From NCBI RefSeq assembly GCF_016464705.1, contig NZ_JAEHOB010000007.1, forward strand, positions 124,001-188,000: a stretch of 64,000 nucleotides of DNA. The letters are read 5' to 3'. The DNA comes from Qaidamihabitans albus (lineage in GTDB: Bacteria > Actinomycetota > Actinomycetes > Mycobacteriales > Pseudonocardiaceae). The position numbers were made by a program, and so were the translations under genes. Under the pieces are notes generated by a model that searched no databases, was not told the origin of the DNA, and saw only the letters and a list, made by a program, of their open reading frames with translations. Every line of letters starts with the position of its first letter. Position 1 is the stretch's first letter. This document shows positions 15,474-26,303 of this stretch, one piece after another.

Positions 15474-17036
15474 TCAGCCGGAACCGGGCAGGTAGGACGG
15501 CGCCCGCCGGGCGTCGGCGGCCCGTTCGAACGCGGCCGCGAGTCCGAGCGCCCTGGCGTCCTGCCAGCGCGCCGTCATGAACGACACGCCGAGTGGCAGC
15601 GGGCCGGCGAACCCGGCGGGAACCGTGACGTTCGGGTAGCCGGCCACCGCCGCGGGCGTCGAGGAGCCCAGCAGGAAGTCGTCACCGTCGCCGTAGCTGG
15701 TCCGCCACGCCGGGCCGTTGGTCGGCGAGACGATCGCGTCGAGGTCGTGTGCGGCGATGACGTCGTCCAGGCTGCGGCGCGCCAGTTCCGTCGCGGCCGC
15801 GCGCTGCCGCCGGTAGCCGGGGTCGTCGGTGCCGGGTGCGACGAGTGCCTGCTCGAACAGCTCCTGCCCGAACTTGCTCAGCTCCACCGGATCGTCGCGG
15901 TTGAACTCGATCAGCTCCTCGAGCGTCCGCGGTGCTCCCGGTCGCGTGCGCAGGTACGCCTCGATGTCGCGGTGGAACTCGCTGAGCAGGGCGGCCAGCG
16001 AGTGTTCGCCGATCTCCTCCTGATGGTCGAGGCTGACATCGACGACGGTGGCGCCCTGCTCGCGCAGCAGCCGCACCGTGGACCGCATGGTCCGGTCCAC
16101 GTCCGGGTCCAGCCCGGCCTGCCGCCACACACCGATCCGGGCCCCCCGCAGCGCGTCGAGCCGGAGGTGGGCGGCGTAGTCCGTCGGCTGGTCCGCCGGG
16201 TAGGCCGAGGTCGCCGGATCGCGCGGGTCACGGCCCTGCAGGACGCCGAGCGTGATGGCGGCGTCGACAACGTGCCGGGCGATGGGGCCCGCCGTGTCCT
16301 GCTCCGCCGAGATGGGCACGACCCCGGTCCGGCTGACCAGCCCGAGACTCGGCTTGTGGCCGACGACGCCGGTGGCACCGGCCGGGCAGACGATCGAACC
16401 GTTGGTCTCGGTGCCGATGGCCACCTGGGCCAGGGAGGCCGCGACCGCGGCGGCGGAGCCGGACGAGGAGCCGCACGGGTTGCGGTCGAGGACATGCGGG
16501 TTGTGGGTCTGACCGCCGACCGCGGACCAGCCGGAGGTCGCGTTGGTGGAGCGGAAGTTCGCCCACTCGCTGAGGTTCGCCTTGCCGAGCACGACCGCGC
16601 CCGCGGCGCGGAGCCGCCGCACGAGGTGCGCGTCCCGCAACGGCCGGGCACCGGTCAGCGCGCGCGAACCGGCCGTTGTCGCCATCGCCCTGGTGTCGAT
16701 GTTGTCCTTGAGCAGCACGGGAATCCCGTCGAGCGGGCCGCGCAGCGTGCCGGTACGGCGGCGCAGGTCGCTGCGCCGTGCCTGGGCGATCGCGCCGCGA
16801 TCGACCTCCAGAACGGCGCCGACCTTGCCGTCGATGGAGCGAATCCGGGCGAGATAGGCGCGGGTGAGCGCGACGGCGTCGAGCTCACCGCGCGCCATGC
16901 GCCCTTGCAGGTCCGGCATGGTGGCCTCGTCGAGCGCGAAACCGAGTTCGGGCGCGTTCCCGCGCACCGCCGCGGCGGGTGACACCAGACCGGCGAGGGT
17001 GACCACGACGAGGGCGGCGAGCAGGGTCCGTCTCAT
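15474..17036 (-). CDS. Secreted amidase-signature hydrolase
   Basis: The 520-aa enzyme starts at ATG 17036 with a Sec signal peptide (MRRTLLAALVVVTLAGLVSP then AAA). The amidase signature follows: Lys110 (VLLKDN), the Gly/Ser-rich loop with the cis-Ser (GSSSGSAAAVAASLAQ, about 189-204) and the nucleophile Ser in TETNGSIVCPAG (about 214). It would hydrolyse an amide outside the cytoplasmic membrane; the substrate cannot be read from sequence. It has the length usual for secreted actinobacterial amidases. Confidence 0.92.
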   Translation of the reverse strand: MRRTLLAALVVVTLAGLVSPAAAVRGNAPELGFALDEATMPDLQGRMARGELDAVALTRAYLARIRSIDGKVGAVLEVDRGAIAQARRSDLRRRTGTLRGPLDGIPVLLKDNIDTRAMATTAGSRALTGARPLRDAHLVRRLRAAGAVVLGKANLSEWANFRSTNATSGWSAVGGQTHNPHVLDRNPCGSSSGSAAAVAASLAQVAIGTETNGSIVCPAGATGVVGHKPSLGLVSRTGVVPISAEQDTAGPIARHVVDAAITLGVLQGRDPRDPATSAYPADQPTDYAAHLRLDALRGARIGVWRQAGLDPDVDRTMRSTVRLLREQGATVVDVSLDHQEEIGEHSLAALLSEFHRDIEAYLRTRPGAPRTLEELIEFNRDDPVELSKFGQELFEQALVAPGTDDPGYRRQRAAATELARRSLDDVIAAHDLDAIVSPTNGPAWRTSYGDGDDFLLGSSTPAAVAGYPNVTVPAGFAGPLPLGVSFMTARWQDARALGLAAAFERAADARRAPSYLPGSG

Positions 17037-17171
17037 CCCGGCATTCCAGTGACCCGCCCGAGCGCTGTCAATCCGACGAAGGTGGGGCGAAGCGCCGGCG
17101 CATCGCCGCGTACGGCGCGGCACCTGTCCGGACGAAGCCGATCCGCCGTCGAACACGGCCACGCGTCCGAC

Positions 17172-17738
17172 TCATCCGTCCCCGGGGAGTCGCTTTTCGA
17201 TGGCGGCCAGCCGCTCGACGATCTCGGTGAGCGTGTTCTCGATACGGTCGAGACGCGTGCCGAACTGGTCGGCGGCCGGCTGCTCCTCCGCTTGCGCACC
17301 GGGGGCACCGGACAGCATCTGTAGCGCCCGCAGCCGCACCCGCGCGAGGTCGGCGCCGAGTTTCACCACGATCTGTGCCCCGACGTCTTCACCCTCCCGT
17401 ATGAGTCCGAGCAGGACGTGCACGGTGTCGATGTCCACGTCACCGAGCTGAAGTGCTTCCTGCCGGGCGAACTCCAGCACCGACTTGGCCTGCGAGGTGA
17501 ACGGCATCTGCCCGCCCGGCGGCCGAGGGCCCTTGCCGACGATCTCCTCGGCCTGCCGCCGGGCCGGTCCGAGCGTGATACCCGACGACTCCAGCGCCCG
17601 GGCGGCGATACCGTCGGCCTCGTGGACCAGGCCCAGCAGGACGTGCTCGGTACCGATGTGGTTGTGGTTGAGCATCCGGGCCTCGTCCTGAGCCAGAACG
17701 ACCACGCGCCTCGCACGATCGGTGAACTTCTCGAACAT
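17172..17738 (-). CDS. Clp N-terminal domain protein without ATPase domains
   Basis: The 188-aa protein begins MFEKFTDRARRVVVLAQDEARMLNHNHIGTEH, almost the start of ClpC, and contains the two Clp_N repeats (about 1-70 and 75-145; second repeat includes FTSQAKSVLEFARQEALQLGD). A short C-terminal coiled tail (TRLDRIENTLTEIVERLAAIEKRL) follows in place of the AAA+ modules. It may bind ClpC/ClpP substrates or adaptors, or act as a decoy. ATG 17738 lies 7 nt behind CATACT, so it may be leaderless; the in-frame extension upstream is not supported. Confidence 0.88.
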   Translation of the reverse strand: MFEKFTDRARRVVVLAQDEARMLNHNHIGTEHVLLGLVHEADGIAARALESSGITLGPARRQAEEIVGKGPRPPGGQMPFTSQAKSVLEFARQEALQLGDVDIDTVHVLLGLIREGEDVGAQIVVKLGADLARVRLRALQMLSGAPGAQAEEQPAADQFGTRLDRIENTLTEIVERLAAIEKRLPGDG

Positions 17739-17939
17739 CCTTCCGAGTATGGCGTGTATCACTGTGGCTGTGTACCGGAAGCGGTCAACTGTCGTGAGTA
17801 TCGATGCGGCGTCATCTGCCGTCGTTATCGCCGCGTCCGACACGCTGACGGCCACTGTCCTGACTCAGTGCAATTGCGTGGCGCGACGGATACGCGGTCT
17901 GGCCACGGTCACTGAATCTGGCTCAGGGAGACACAAACG

Positions 17940-18338
17940 ATGACGACCATCGACAAGATCGCATGGACCAAGTTGGAGAACGGCAAAATTCTCAGCACCC
18001 GATCACACGGGAAGGACGTCTACTACCTCCCGGGCGGGAAGCGCGAACCCGGCGAGACGGACATGGAGACCCTCGCCCGCGAGATCGGCGAAGAACTGAC
18101 CGTCGTCGTCGAGACTGACAGCGCGACGCACGTCGGCACCTTCGAAGGACAGGCGCACGGCCACCCGACCGGAACCGCGGTCCGCATGACCTGCTACGCC
18201 GCGGATTACCAGGGAACGTTGACTCCCAACAGCGAGATTGCAGAGTTGATCTGGCTGACCTACGCCGACCGGGACCGCGTCTCGCCCGTTGACCAGATCA
18301 TCTTCGATCACCTCCGCCAGCGTTCCCTGCTCAGCTGA
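17940..18338 (+). CDS. Nudix hydrolase
   Basis: The 132-aa single-domain protein has a Nudix box GGKREPGETDMETLAREIGEEL at about 32-53. AGGGAG lies about 10 nt before ATG 17940. The LPGGKREPGETD loop is typical of small stand-alone Nudix enzymes acting on nucleotide-like pyrophosphates; the substrate is unknown. Base composition in the 150 bp upstream is lower in G+C than that of the neighbours. It is convergent with ychF across palindrome copy C. Confidence 0.88.
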   Translation: MTTIDKIAWTKLENGKILSTRSHGKDVYYLPGGKREPGETDMETLAREIGEELTVVVETDSATHVGTFEGQAHGHPTGTAVRMTCYAADYQGTLTPNSEIAELIWLTYADRDRVSPVDQIIFDHLRQRSLLS

Positions 18339-18398
18339 TCAACCCGATGAGCAGCGGCCTTGCGAGCCCAACAGCAGCCCATCTCCGCAGGTCAGCGG

Positions 18399-18442
18399 TC
18401 GTGAGTGCGTAACAGTGTTCTAACTCGCGTGCGAACTCACGA
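18399..18442. repeat. Convergent-junction palindrome, copy C
   Basis: The outer arms are TCGTGAGT / ACTCACGA and the inner part is GTT-CT-AAC. The left arm differs from most copies (GCGTAACAGTGTT where others read GCGCACNCGAGTT), the same variant as copy D in inverse orientation. It lies in the 152-bp gap between the Nudix gene (+) and ychF (-). Confidence 0.88.
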
Positions 18443-18490
18443 GAGGTGACCAGGCACAACGCGGCGGCTGCAGGATCAAGGACAGGGCAG

Positions 18491-19573
<1,083 letters not shown>

Positions 19574-19609
19574 GACCGGGCAGTCTACGTGCCGCGACAG
19601 GGCGCCGGA

Positions 19610-19831
19610 TCAGCCGTCATCCTCGCCTTCCTCGCCCTGCTCGCCGTCACCACCTTCACCGCCGTCGCCACCTTCTTCGCCACCGCCGTAGCCGCCGTTC
19701 TCCTCCTGCTGCGTGCCGCCGTCCTCCTGCGGCTGGGTCTCGTCGCAGGCGGCGGAGAACCCGATGGCGCCCGCGGCGGCGACGGCCGCCGCCACTGCGC
19801 GGAATGACCGTTTACGGATAGCTGAGCTCAT
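19610..19831 (-). CDS. Small acidic Gly/Glu-rich putative lipoprotein
   Basis: The 73-aa product starts MSSAIRKRSFRAVAAAVAAAGAIGFSAAC, a signal peptide ending in a Cys that fits a lipobox (SAAC). The mature part is DETQPQEDGG then repeats of GG/EE/GD, without clear secondary structure. Upstream it is divergent from the ada-alkA gene; it ends about 36 bp before the ychF start. The ribosome site is weak. Function unknown; an envelope-anchored acidic tail is all that can be seen. Confidence 0.6.
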   Translation of the reverse strand: MSSAIRKRSFRAVAAAVAAAGAIGFSAACDETQPQEDGGTQQEENGGYGGGEEGGDGGEGGDGEQGEEGEDDG

Positions 19832-19929
19832 ACCCGTCGACGGTACGGCGCCACCCACGTCGGCGCATCCGATCCTTCGTGTCCGATTTCCGCCAGTCAC
19901 TGCCCTCGCGCGGTGGCAGGATCGACCTC

Positions 19930-21489
19930 ATGACACAGCTCACGACGGCCCCGGACCGCCTGGTGCGGACGGAGAGCCGGAGCATCTGGCGCGATGCCGA
20001 ACGGTGCTACCGCGCCGTCATGTCCCGGGATGCCCGGTTCGACGGGCAGTTCATCACGGCCGTGCGCACCACGGGCATCTACTGCAGGCCCTCGTGCCCG
20101 GCGACGACCCCGAAGGTCACGAACGTCGAGTTCTTCCCGACCTCGGCGGCCGCACAGGCCGGCGGCTACCGCGCGTGCCGGCGCTGCCTGCCCGACGCCG
20201 TCCCCGGCTCCCCGGAGTGGAACGTGCGCGCCGACCTGGCCGCCCGCGCGATGCGGCTGATCGCCGACGGCACGGTCGAGCGCGAGGGCGTTGGCGGCCT
20301 CGCCCGCCGGCTCGGCTACTCCGAACGCCAGCTCGGCCGGGTACTCACCACCGAACTCGGCGCCGGCCCGCTCGCGCTCGCCCGCGCGCACCGGGCGCAC
20401 TCCGCGCGGCTGCTGATCGAGATGTCCGGACTGACACTGACCGACGTGGCCTTCGCCGCCGGGTTCGCCAGCGTGCGGCAGTTCAACGACACGATCCGGG
20501 AGGTCTTCGCCACCACGCCGTCCGAACTGAGGGCGGCGGCCCTCAGGAAGCCGCGGCCGGCACCGGCGGACGAAACCTCCGCCGCGGGCGCGCGGCTGAC
20601 CCTGCGGCTGCCGTACCGGGAGCCGTTCGACGCCGTCGGCACACTCGCCTTCCTGGCGGCCCGGGCGGTACCTGGCGTCGAGGACGTCCGCGAAGGAACC
20701 TACCGCCGTACGCTGCGGCTGCCCCACGGCAGCGCTTCCGCGGCACTCACCCCTTCGAGTGGGCACGTGCGGTGCGACCTGCGGCTCAGCGATGTCCGGG
20801 ACCTCGGCAGCGCGGTCACCAGGCTGCGCAGGCTCGCCGACCTCGACGCCGATCCCCAGGCCGTGAACCGCATGCTCGCCGCCGACCCCGCGCTCGCGCC
20901 GAGCGTCGCCGCGGCACCCGGCATCCGGGTACCCGGCACCGTCGACGGCCCCGAACTCGTGCTGCGGGCGATGCTCGGCCAGCAGGTGTCGGTGGCGGCG
21001 GCCCGGACGGCCGCCGGGCGGCTCGCGGCCGAACTGGGCGAGCAGGCACCGACGGCGGGCGACGGCGAGCCCGGCCTCCTGTTCCCGAGCCCGGCCGCGG
21101 TCGCCGAGCACGCCGGCGAGGTGCTGCGCGGGCCGCGCCGCCGGATCGATGCCCTCGCCGCGGTCGCCGACGCCCTGGCCACCGGCCGGCTGGACGTGCA
21201 CGTCGGCCGGGACACCGACGAGCTCCGGGCCGAACTCCTCGCCACACCGGGCATCGGGCCGTGGACCGCCGACTACGTCCTGATGCGCGGGCTCGGCGAT
21301 CCGGACGTACTGCTCACCGGCGACCTCGCACTGCGCAGGGGCGCGGCGGCGCTCGGCATCGCGGACAGCGCCGCCGGGCTGACCGGGCACGCACAGGACT
21401 GGCGGCCCTGGCGTTCCTACGCGGGCATGCACCTCTGGCGCGCCAGCGCACCACCCACCGACCCAGCCACCACAGGAGAGACACGATGA
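19930..21489 (+). CDS. alkA: Ada-AlkA fusion: methylphosphotriester sensor/regulator with 3-methyladenine DNA glycosylase
   Basis: The 519-aa protein combines an Ada N-terminal zinc domain (Cys52, Cys56, Cys83, Cys86 in GIYCRPSCPATT and YRACRRC), an AraC-type HTH (about 95-195, LARRLGYSERQLGRVL and TDVAFAAGFASVRQFN) and an AlkA glycosylase (about 210-505). The helix-hairpin-helix reads LLATPGIGPWTADYVLMRGLGDPDVLLTGD and includes the catalytic Asp. It should sense DNA methylation by Cys transfer, activate the operon and excise alkylated bases. ATG 19930 is 7 nt behind CAGGAT. Its TGA overlaps the ogt ATG. Confidence 0.94.
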   Translation: MTQLTTAPDRLVRTESRSIWRDAERCYRAVMSRDARFDGQFITAVRTTGIYCRPSCPATTPKVTNVEFFPTSAAAQAGGYRACRRCLPDAVPGSPEWNVRADLAARAMRLIADGTVEREGVGGLARRLGYSERQLGRVLTTELGAGPLALARAHRAHSARLLIEMSGLTLTDVAFAAGFASVRQFNDTIREVFATTPSELRAAALRKPRPAPADETSAAGARLTLRLPYREPFDAVGTLAFLAARAVPGVEDVREGTYRRTLRLPHGSASAALTPSSGHVRCDLRLSDVRDLGSAVTRLRRLADLDADPQAVNRMLAADPALAPSVAAAPGIRVPGTVDGPELVLRAMLGQQVSVAAARTAAGRLAAELGEQAPTAGDGEPGLLFPSPAAVAEHAGEVLRGPRRRIDALAAVADALATGRLDVHVGRDTDELRAELLATPGIGPWTADYVLMRGLGDPDVLLTGDLALRRGAAALGIADSAAGLTGHAQDWRPWRSYAGMHLWRASAPPTDPATTGETR

Positions 21490-21998
21490 GCATCGCCCAC
21501 TGGTCCACGCACGACACACCGATCGGCCCGTTCACCGCCGTGGTCGCCTCGGACGGCGCCGTTCTGGCTTCGGGCTGGACCGCCGACCTCGCGGCACTGA
21601 CGCCGCAGATCTCACCGGCGCTGGTACCGACGGAGCTGCGGCAGAAGCGCGACCTCGGCCCTGTCAGCACCGCCGTGCACCGCTACCACACCGGAGAGTT
21701 CGACGCGGTGGACCTCGTTCCCGTACGGCAGCGCTCCGGCGAGTTCCTGGTGCAGGCATGGGACGTGCTGCGCACGGTGCCCGCGGGCAAGCCGGTGACC
21801 TACTCCGACTTCGCCGCGCTGGCCGGCCGCCCGGCCGCCGTCCGCGCGGCCGCGTCCGCGTGCGCCCGCAACGCGGCGGCGCTGTTCGTGCCGTGTCACC
21901 GCGTGCTCCGCATCGGTGGTGCGCTGGGCGGTTTCCGCTGGGGTGTCGACGTCAAGCGCTGGCTGCTCGACCACGAGGCCGGGGTCAGCCTGCGATAG
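21486..21998 (+). CDS. ogt: Methylated-DNA-protein cysteine methyltransferase
   Basis: The 170-aa protein has the active site VPCHRV (Cys137), the RAAASACARNAAALF helix with the Arg finger, and a GKPVTYSDFAALAG HTH. It removes O6-methylguanine by suicidal transfer. It is coupled to ada-alkA by an ATGA overlap, forming an adaptive-response operon. Its last 14 nt overlap the 3' end of convergent sbcC, so no terminator space exists between them. Confidence 0.94.
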   Translation: MSIAHWSTHDTPIGPFTAVVASDGAVLASGWTADLAALTPQISPALVPTELRQKRDLGPVSTAVHRYHTGEFDAVDLVPVRQRSGEFLVQAWDVLRTVPAGKPVTYSDFAALAGRPAAVRAAASACARNAAALFVPCHRVLRIGGALGGFRWGVDVKRWLLDHEAGVSLR

Positions 21999-24963
21999 CC
22001 ATCTCTCCCTCCGGTTCGAGCGCCGACCCGGTCCGGGACTTGCGTACCCGGAGCCGGGTCGGTATGCGCTGGCGCAGTTCCTCGACGTGGGACACCAGGC
22101 CGACGACGCGCCCACCTGCCCGCAGTTCGTCGAGCACGTCCATGACCACATCGAGGGTCTCGGCGTCGAGCGTGCCGAAGCCCTCGTCGACGAACAGCGT
22201 GTCCAGCAGCGCCCCGCCGGCCTCGGCCGCGACGACGTCGGCGAGGCCGAGGGCGAGCGCCAGCGAGGCGAGAAACGACTCGCCGCCCGACAGGGTCTTC
22301 GCCGGACGCACCGTGCCCGAGTAGTCGTCGAGCACGTCGAGACCGAGACCACCCCGGGTGCCACGGGCCCCGGCCGCGTCGGAGTGCACGAAGGAGTACC
22401 GGCCCTGGCTCATCGAGCGCAGCCGGGCGGTCGCGGCCACCGCGACCTCCTCCAGCCGTGCCGCGAGGACATACGAACGCAGCGACATCTTGCGCGCGTT
22501 CTGGCCCCGGCCGTTGACGACGTCGGTCAGTGCGTCCAGCTCGGCGTACTCCTCCTCGGCCGGGGCAAGGTCGGCCGAGGCTTCGGCGAACCGCCCGGAC
22601 AGAATCGTCAGCTCCCGTGCCCGCTCGGCCGCCGAACGCGCCGTCGCCACCGCCGTCTCGGCGCGAGCCCGGGCCTCTTCCACGGCGGCCCGGGCGGAGT
22701 CGACGTCGATCACATCGTCCGGCGAAACGCCCGCCAGCTCCGGTTCGCCGAGCACCGCGCGGGCCGCGGCCTCCGCCTCGGCGGCCTCGGTGAGCTCCCG
22801 CTCCAGCTCGGCGATCCGGGGCTCCGTCCTGGCCGCCGCGAGCGCCGGAGCCACCGTCTCGAAACCGGCACGGCCGGCGGCGTCCGCAACCGCGGCGAGT
22901 TGTTCGTCGAGCCGCTCCCGTGCGGCGGCCCGCGCTGACCTGGCCTCGGCGAGCGTGTCGAGTGCGTGACCGACCGCCACCAGGTGCTCACGGCGTTCGG
23001 CGACGCCTGCGTGCTCACCGCGGGCCGCCTCCAGCCGCCGGGCCCTTTCCCCGACGTGCTCGGCCAGCGCCCGGCGCTCCGCCGTGGCCGTGCTGGCGGA
23101 CTTCTCCGCAGCGGTCCGCTCGGCCGTCAGCTCTTCGGCCTCCTCCTCGGCGGCGCGCAGGGACGCGTCGAGCCGCGGCTTGCGCCCGGCCAGCGTGGAC
23201 AGCCTGGTGACCTCGTCCCGGGTCGCGGCGAGCTGTCGCGTGATCTCATCGGCCGTCTGCCCGCGCAGCCGCTCGCGGGCCGCGGCGAGCCTGCTGTCGG
23301 CCTCGTGCCGCGCCGTGACGGCGGCGTGCCGCCGCTGCTCGGCGGCCCGTTCCCGTTCGGTGGCGGCGCGCTCCTCGTCCTCGCCGACCGAGCTCGCGTC
23401 GGGGGCAGCCGGCGCGGGATGCTCGGCCGATCCGCACACCGGGCACGGCGCCTCGGCACGCAGGTCGGCGGCCAGCTCGGCCGCCATCCCGGCGAGCCGC
23501 CGCTCGCGGAGGTCGAGCAGGGCCGTCCTGGCCAGCTGGTGGGCGTCGACGGCCTCGCGCTCGGCGTCACGGGCCCGCACGGCGGCGCGTTCGAGGGCGG
23601 GGACGTTCTCGGCGTCGGCATGGGCGGCGGCCAGCTCAGCCTCCCGCGACCGGGCGCCTTCGAGCTTCACCTCCGCCTCCGCGGCCAGGTCGCGCTCGGC
23701 CCGCATCTCCCGGGTGCGCTCGGGCAGGCCCGCCAGCTTCTCGCCGAGCGCCGTGGCCTGCGCGGTGGCGTAGGTGGCGATCTCCTCCAGCTCGCGCAGG
23801 CGTGCGTGGTCGCGTGCCTGCTGCTCCGCCTCGGCGACCAGCCCGGCCAGCGCACCGGCCTCCTCACGCAGCGCACCGGCCCGTTCCCGCAGCACCGGAA
23901 CCGTCGCATCGGGTTCGGTGAACCCGATGTCCACCACCGCGTTCCGCGCCGCGATCTCGGTGTCGCGGGCCCGGTCGAACCTGGCCTGCTGGCGGTCCGC
24001 CTCCGCCGCCAGTTCGGTGACCGTGGTGACCCGCCTGGCCGCCGCGAGCTCGGCGGCCCACTCGGCGCGCTCGTCCGCCTGCTTGGCCAGCGTGCCGAGG
24101 CTCTCGTGCGCGGCCCGGACGCGGCGTACCCGGTCGGCAGCGGTCCTCCGCTCGTGCAGCACCACATCGGCCCGTTCCCGGGCGGCGCTCGCCGTCCGCT
24201 CGGCCTCGGCCGCATCGGCCGCCGCCTCGTCCGCACGCCGCCGGACGTCGTCGACCCACTGCTGCCCGGCGTCCTCGGGCGGCTCCTCCTTGGCGACCTG
24301 CCCGATCCGCGCTACCCACTCGCGCACCGACTGCCTGCGCCGCTCCAGCTCCCGGCCGCGCTCGACGCGTAGCTCGCGGAACCACCGCTCCACGTCGGCG
24401 AACCGGCGCGTGCCGAACAGGCGCTCCAGCAGCTGTTCCCGTTCCGTGGTTTCGGCCCGCAGGAAACGGGCGAACTCCCCCTGCGGCAGCAGCACGACCT
24501 GGAAGAACTGTTCCGCGCTCATCCCGAGCAGGCGTTGCACGGTGCGCGAGACCTCGTCGATGCGGGTAAGGCCCTCGGCGGGCTGCCCGTGTGGCACCTC
24601 GCCGACCCAGCTCAGCGACGCCGTGGCCTGCTGAGTGGTGTAGCCGTCGCCGCGCCGCTTCGGCCGCTGGTACTCGGGACAGCGGACGAGCCGTAGCCGG
24701 TGCCCCTGCACCGTGAGTTCCAGCGCCACCTCGGTGGGCGTCTCCGCGTCGGCCAGATCGCAGCGCAGCCGCTTCACCTGGCCCCGCGCTCCCGGCACCG
24801 TGCCGAACAGCGCGAACGCGATCGCGTCGAGCAATGTCGTCTTGCCGGCCCCAGTGTCGCCGTGCAGGAGGAACAGCCCGTCCACGCCGAGGGCATCGAA
24901 GTCGACGGTCTGCCGGCACGCGTAAGGACCGAACGCCGTCACGTCCAGCCGGTGCAGTCTCAC
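21985..24963 (-). CDS. sbcC: Exonuclease subunit SbcC (SMC-like ATPase)
   Basis: The 992-aa protein has an N-terminal Walker A (HGDTGAGKTTLLDAI at about 35-49), two long Ala/Arg/Glu-rich coiled coils with a zinc hook CPVC in the middle (EAPCPVCGSAEHPAP), and a C-terminal ABC signature LSGGESFLASLALALGLAD with LFVDEGFGTLD Walker B. With SbcD it opens hairpins and trims DNA ends. Overlap of 4 nt with sbcD upstream shows coupling. Confidence 0.96.
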   Translation of the reverse strand: MRLHRLDVTAFGPYACRQTVDFDALGVDGLFLLHGDTGAGKTTLLDAIAFALFGTVPGARGQVKRLRCDLADAETPTEVALELTVQGHRLRLVRCPEYQRPKRRGDGYTTQQATASLSWVGEVPHGQPAEGLTRIDEVSRTVQRLLGMSAEQFFQVVLLPQGEFARFLRAETTEREQLLERLFGTRRFADVERWFRELRVERGRELERRRQSVREWVARIGQVAKEEPPEDAGQQWVDDVRRRADEAAADAAEAERTASAARERADVVLHERRTAADRVRRVRAAHESLGTLAKQADERAEWAAELAAARRVTTVTELAAEADRQQARFDRARDTEIAARNAVVDIGFTEPDATVPVLRERAGALREEAGALAGLVAEAEQQARDHARLRELEEIATYATAQATALGEKLAGLPERTREMRAERDLAAEAEVKLEGARSREAELAAAHADAENVPALERAAVRARDAEREAVDAHQLARTALLDLRERRLAGMAAELAADLRAEAPCPVCGSAEHPAPAAPDASSVGEDEERAATERERAAEQRRHAAVTARHEADSRLAAARERLRGQTADEITRQLAATRDEVTRLSTLAGRKPRLDASLRAAEEEAEELTAERTAAEKSASTATAERRALAEHVGERARRLEAARGEHAGVAERREHLVAVGHALDTLAEARSARAAARERLDEQLAAVADAAGRAGFETVAPALAAARTEPRIAELERELTEAAEAEAAARAVLGEPELAGVSPDDVIDVDSARAAVEEARARAETAVATARSAAERARELTILSGRFAEASADLAPAEEEYAELDALTDVVNGRGQNARKMSLRSYVLAARLEEVAVAATARLRSMSQGRYSFVHSDAAGARGTRGGLGLDVLDDYSGTVRPAKTLSGGESFLASLALALGLADVVAAEAGGALLDTLFVDEGFGTLDAETLDVVMDVLDELRAGGRVVGLVSHVEELRQRIPTRLRVRKSRTGSALEPEGEMAIAG

Positions 24964-26126
24964 CGGGGATCACCGTCCCGCTCGGGGTCGCCCTTTCCCG
25001 CCGTCTCCAGCGCGGCCATCAGCAATGCGTGCTCCCGCTCGCTCGGTGGCGCGCCCCGGCAGTCCGCGAGGAAGCTGCGGCCGATCTCGGCATCCGAGCG
25101 CCCGCGCACCGCCTCGGCGTACCGGAGCACGGTCGCCGCGCCGTCCTCCGGCTCCCAGTCCAGGTGCACCGCGTGCGGGAAGCGCTCGCGCAGCTTCCGC
25201 ATGGCATCCACCGGGCGCACCCGGTCGGTCAGCGTGGCGGACAGGTAGCAGTCGGCGAACTCGTCGTACCGGCGGTCCTCCAGCAGCTCCGCGAGCCTGC
25301 CCCGCACCGTCGCGAGCCGCCTCGGCACCGGCAGCTCGCGCCGCTCGACCCCGGCCAGTCCGCCGCCGTCGAGATCGACCAGCCAGACCGACTTGTGCTG
25401 CGCCGCCTCGGAGAAGGAGTACGCGAGCGGGCTGCCGGAGTAGCGCAGGTGCTCGGCGAGCCGCTGGGGCCCGTGCAGGTGGCCGAGCGCGACGTACTCG
25501 GCACCGTCGAAGACGGACCCGGGCACCTGCTCGACACCGCCGACCGCGATGGTCCGCTCGGACTCGCTGGCAGCGCCACCGGTGACGAACGCGTGCGCGA
25601 GCACGACCGAGCGCGTCCCCGGCCGCCTGTCCGCCAGGTCGTCACGGACGCGCCGCATCGCCTCGGTCAGCACACCGGTGTGCCCGCGCGCGTCCGGCAC
25701 ACCCAGCGCGTGCCGTGCCACCTCGGGTTCCAGATACGGGATGCCGTAGAGCGCCACCGGTCCGTGCTCGTCCTCGAGCACCACGGGCCGGTGCAGCTCG
25801 GCGATCGTGGTGCGCAGGTGCAGCCCGCCCGCGGCGGCGAACTCCCCGAAGGCGCCCAGCCTGGCCGCCGAGTCGTGGTTGCCGGGCGTGAGCACGATCT
25901 GGGCGCCGGCCTCGCGCATCCTCGCGAGCGCGCCGGTGGCCACCCGCACCGCCTCGGCGGAGGGCACCGCGCGGTCGTAGACGTCGCCCGCGACGAGGAC
26001 CACGTCCACCCCCTCCTCGCGCACCAGGTCGGCGAGGTGACCGAGCACGGACTCCTGCTCCGCGAGCAGGTCGGCACCGTGGAACGTCCGTCCCACGTGC
26101 CAGTCCGAGGTATGCAGCATCCGCAC
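24960..26126 (-). CDS. sbcD: Exonuclease subunit SbcD (Mre11-like nuclease)
   Basis: The 388-aa calcineurin-like phosphoesterase has MLHTSDWHVGRTFHG at the start, VLVAGDVYDRA, TPGNHDSAARL and ALGHLHGPQ, all metal-binding motifs of Mre11/SbcD. GTG 26126 is preferred because TAGCTT ends 7 nt upstream and no ribosome site is present (leaderless). TTG 26135 and ATG 26120 are alternatives. It is the first gene of the sbcDC operon and is divergent from the rmuC-like gene. Confidence 0.95.
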   Translation of the reverse strand: MRMLHTSDWHVGRTFHGADLLAEQESVLGHLADLVREEGVDVVLVAGDVYDRAVPSAEAVRVATGALARMREAGAQIVLTPGNHDSAARLGAFGEFAAAGGLHLRTTIAELHRPVVLEDEHGPVALYGIPYLEPEVARHALGVPDARGHTGVLTEAMRRVRDDLADRRPGTRSVVLAHAFVTGGAASESERTIAVGGVEQVPGSVFDGAEYVALGHLHGPQRLAEHLRYSGSPLAYSFSEAAQHKSVWLVDLDGGGLAGVERRELPVPRRLATVRGRLAELLEDRRYDEFADCYLSATLTDRVRPVDAMRKLRERFPHAVHLDWEPEDGAATVLRYAEAVRGRSDAEIGRSFLADCRGAPPSEREHALLMAALETAGKGDPERDGDPR

Positions 26127-26303
26127 GGAACCCAAGCTAGGACGGTGGAACGACAGAACCCGGTAGCAAAGCCCGGCGTGTCACTCGAACGTGTGTTCGA
26201 GCTCGTTCCCGCTCCGATTCTGTCGGTGCCGTACGCCATGATGCGCACGACCGGTCACGGAGCGCGAAGGCGTGGACGGGAACGAACGGGAAGGAGCGTG
26301 CCG

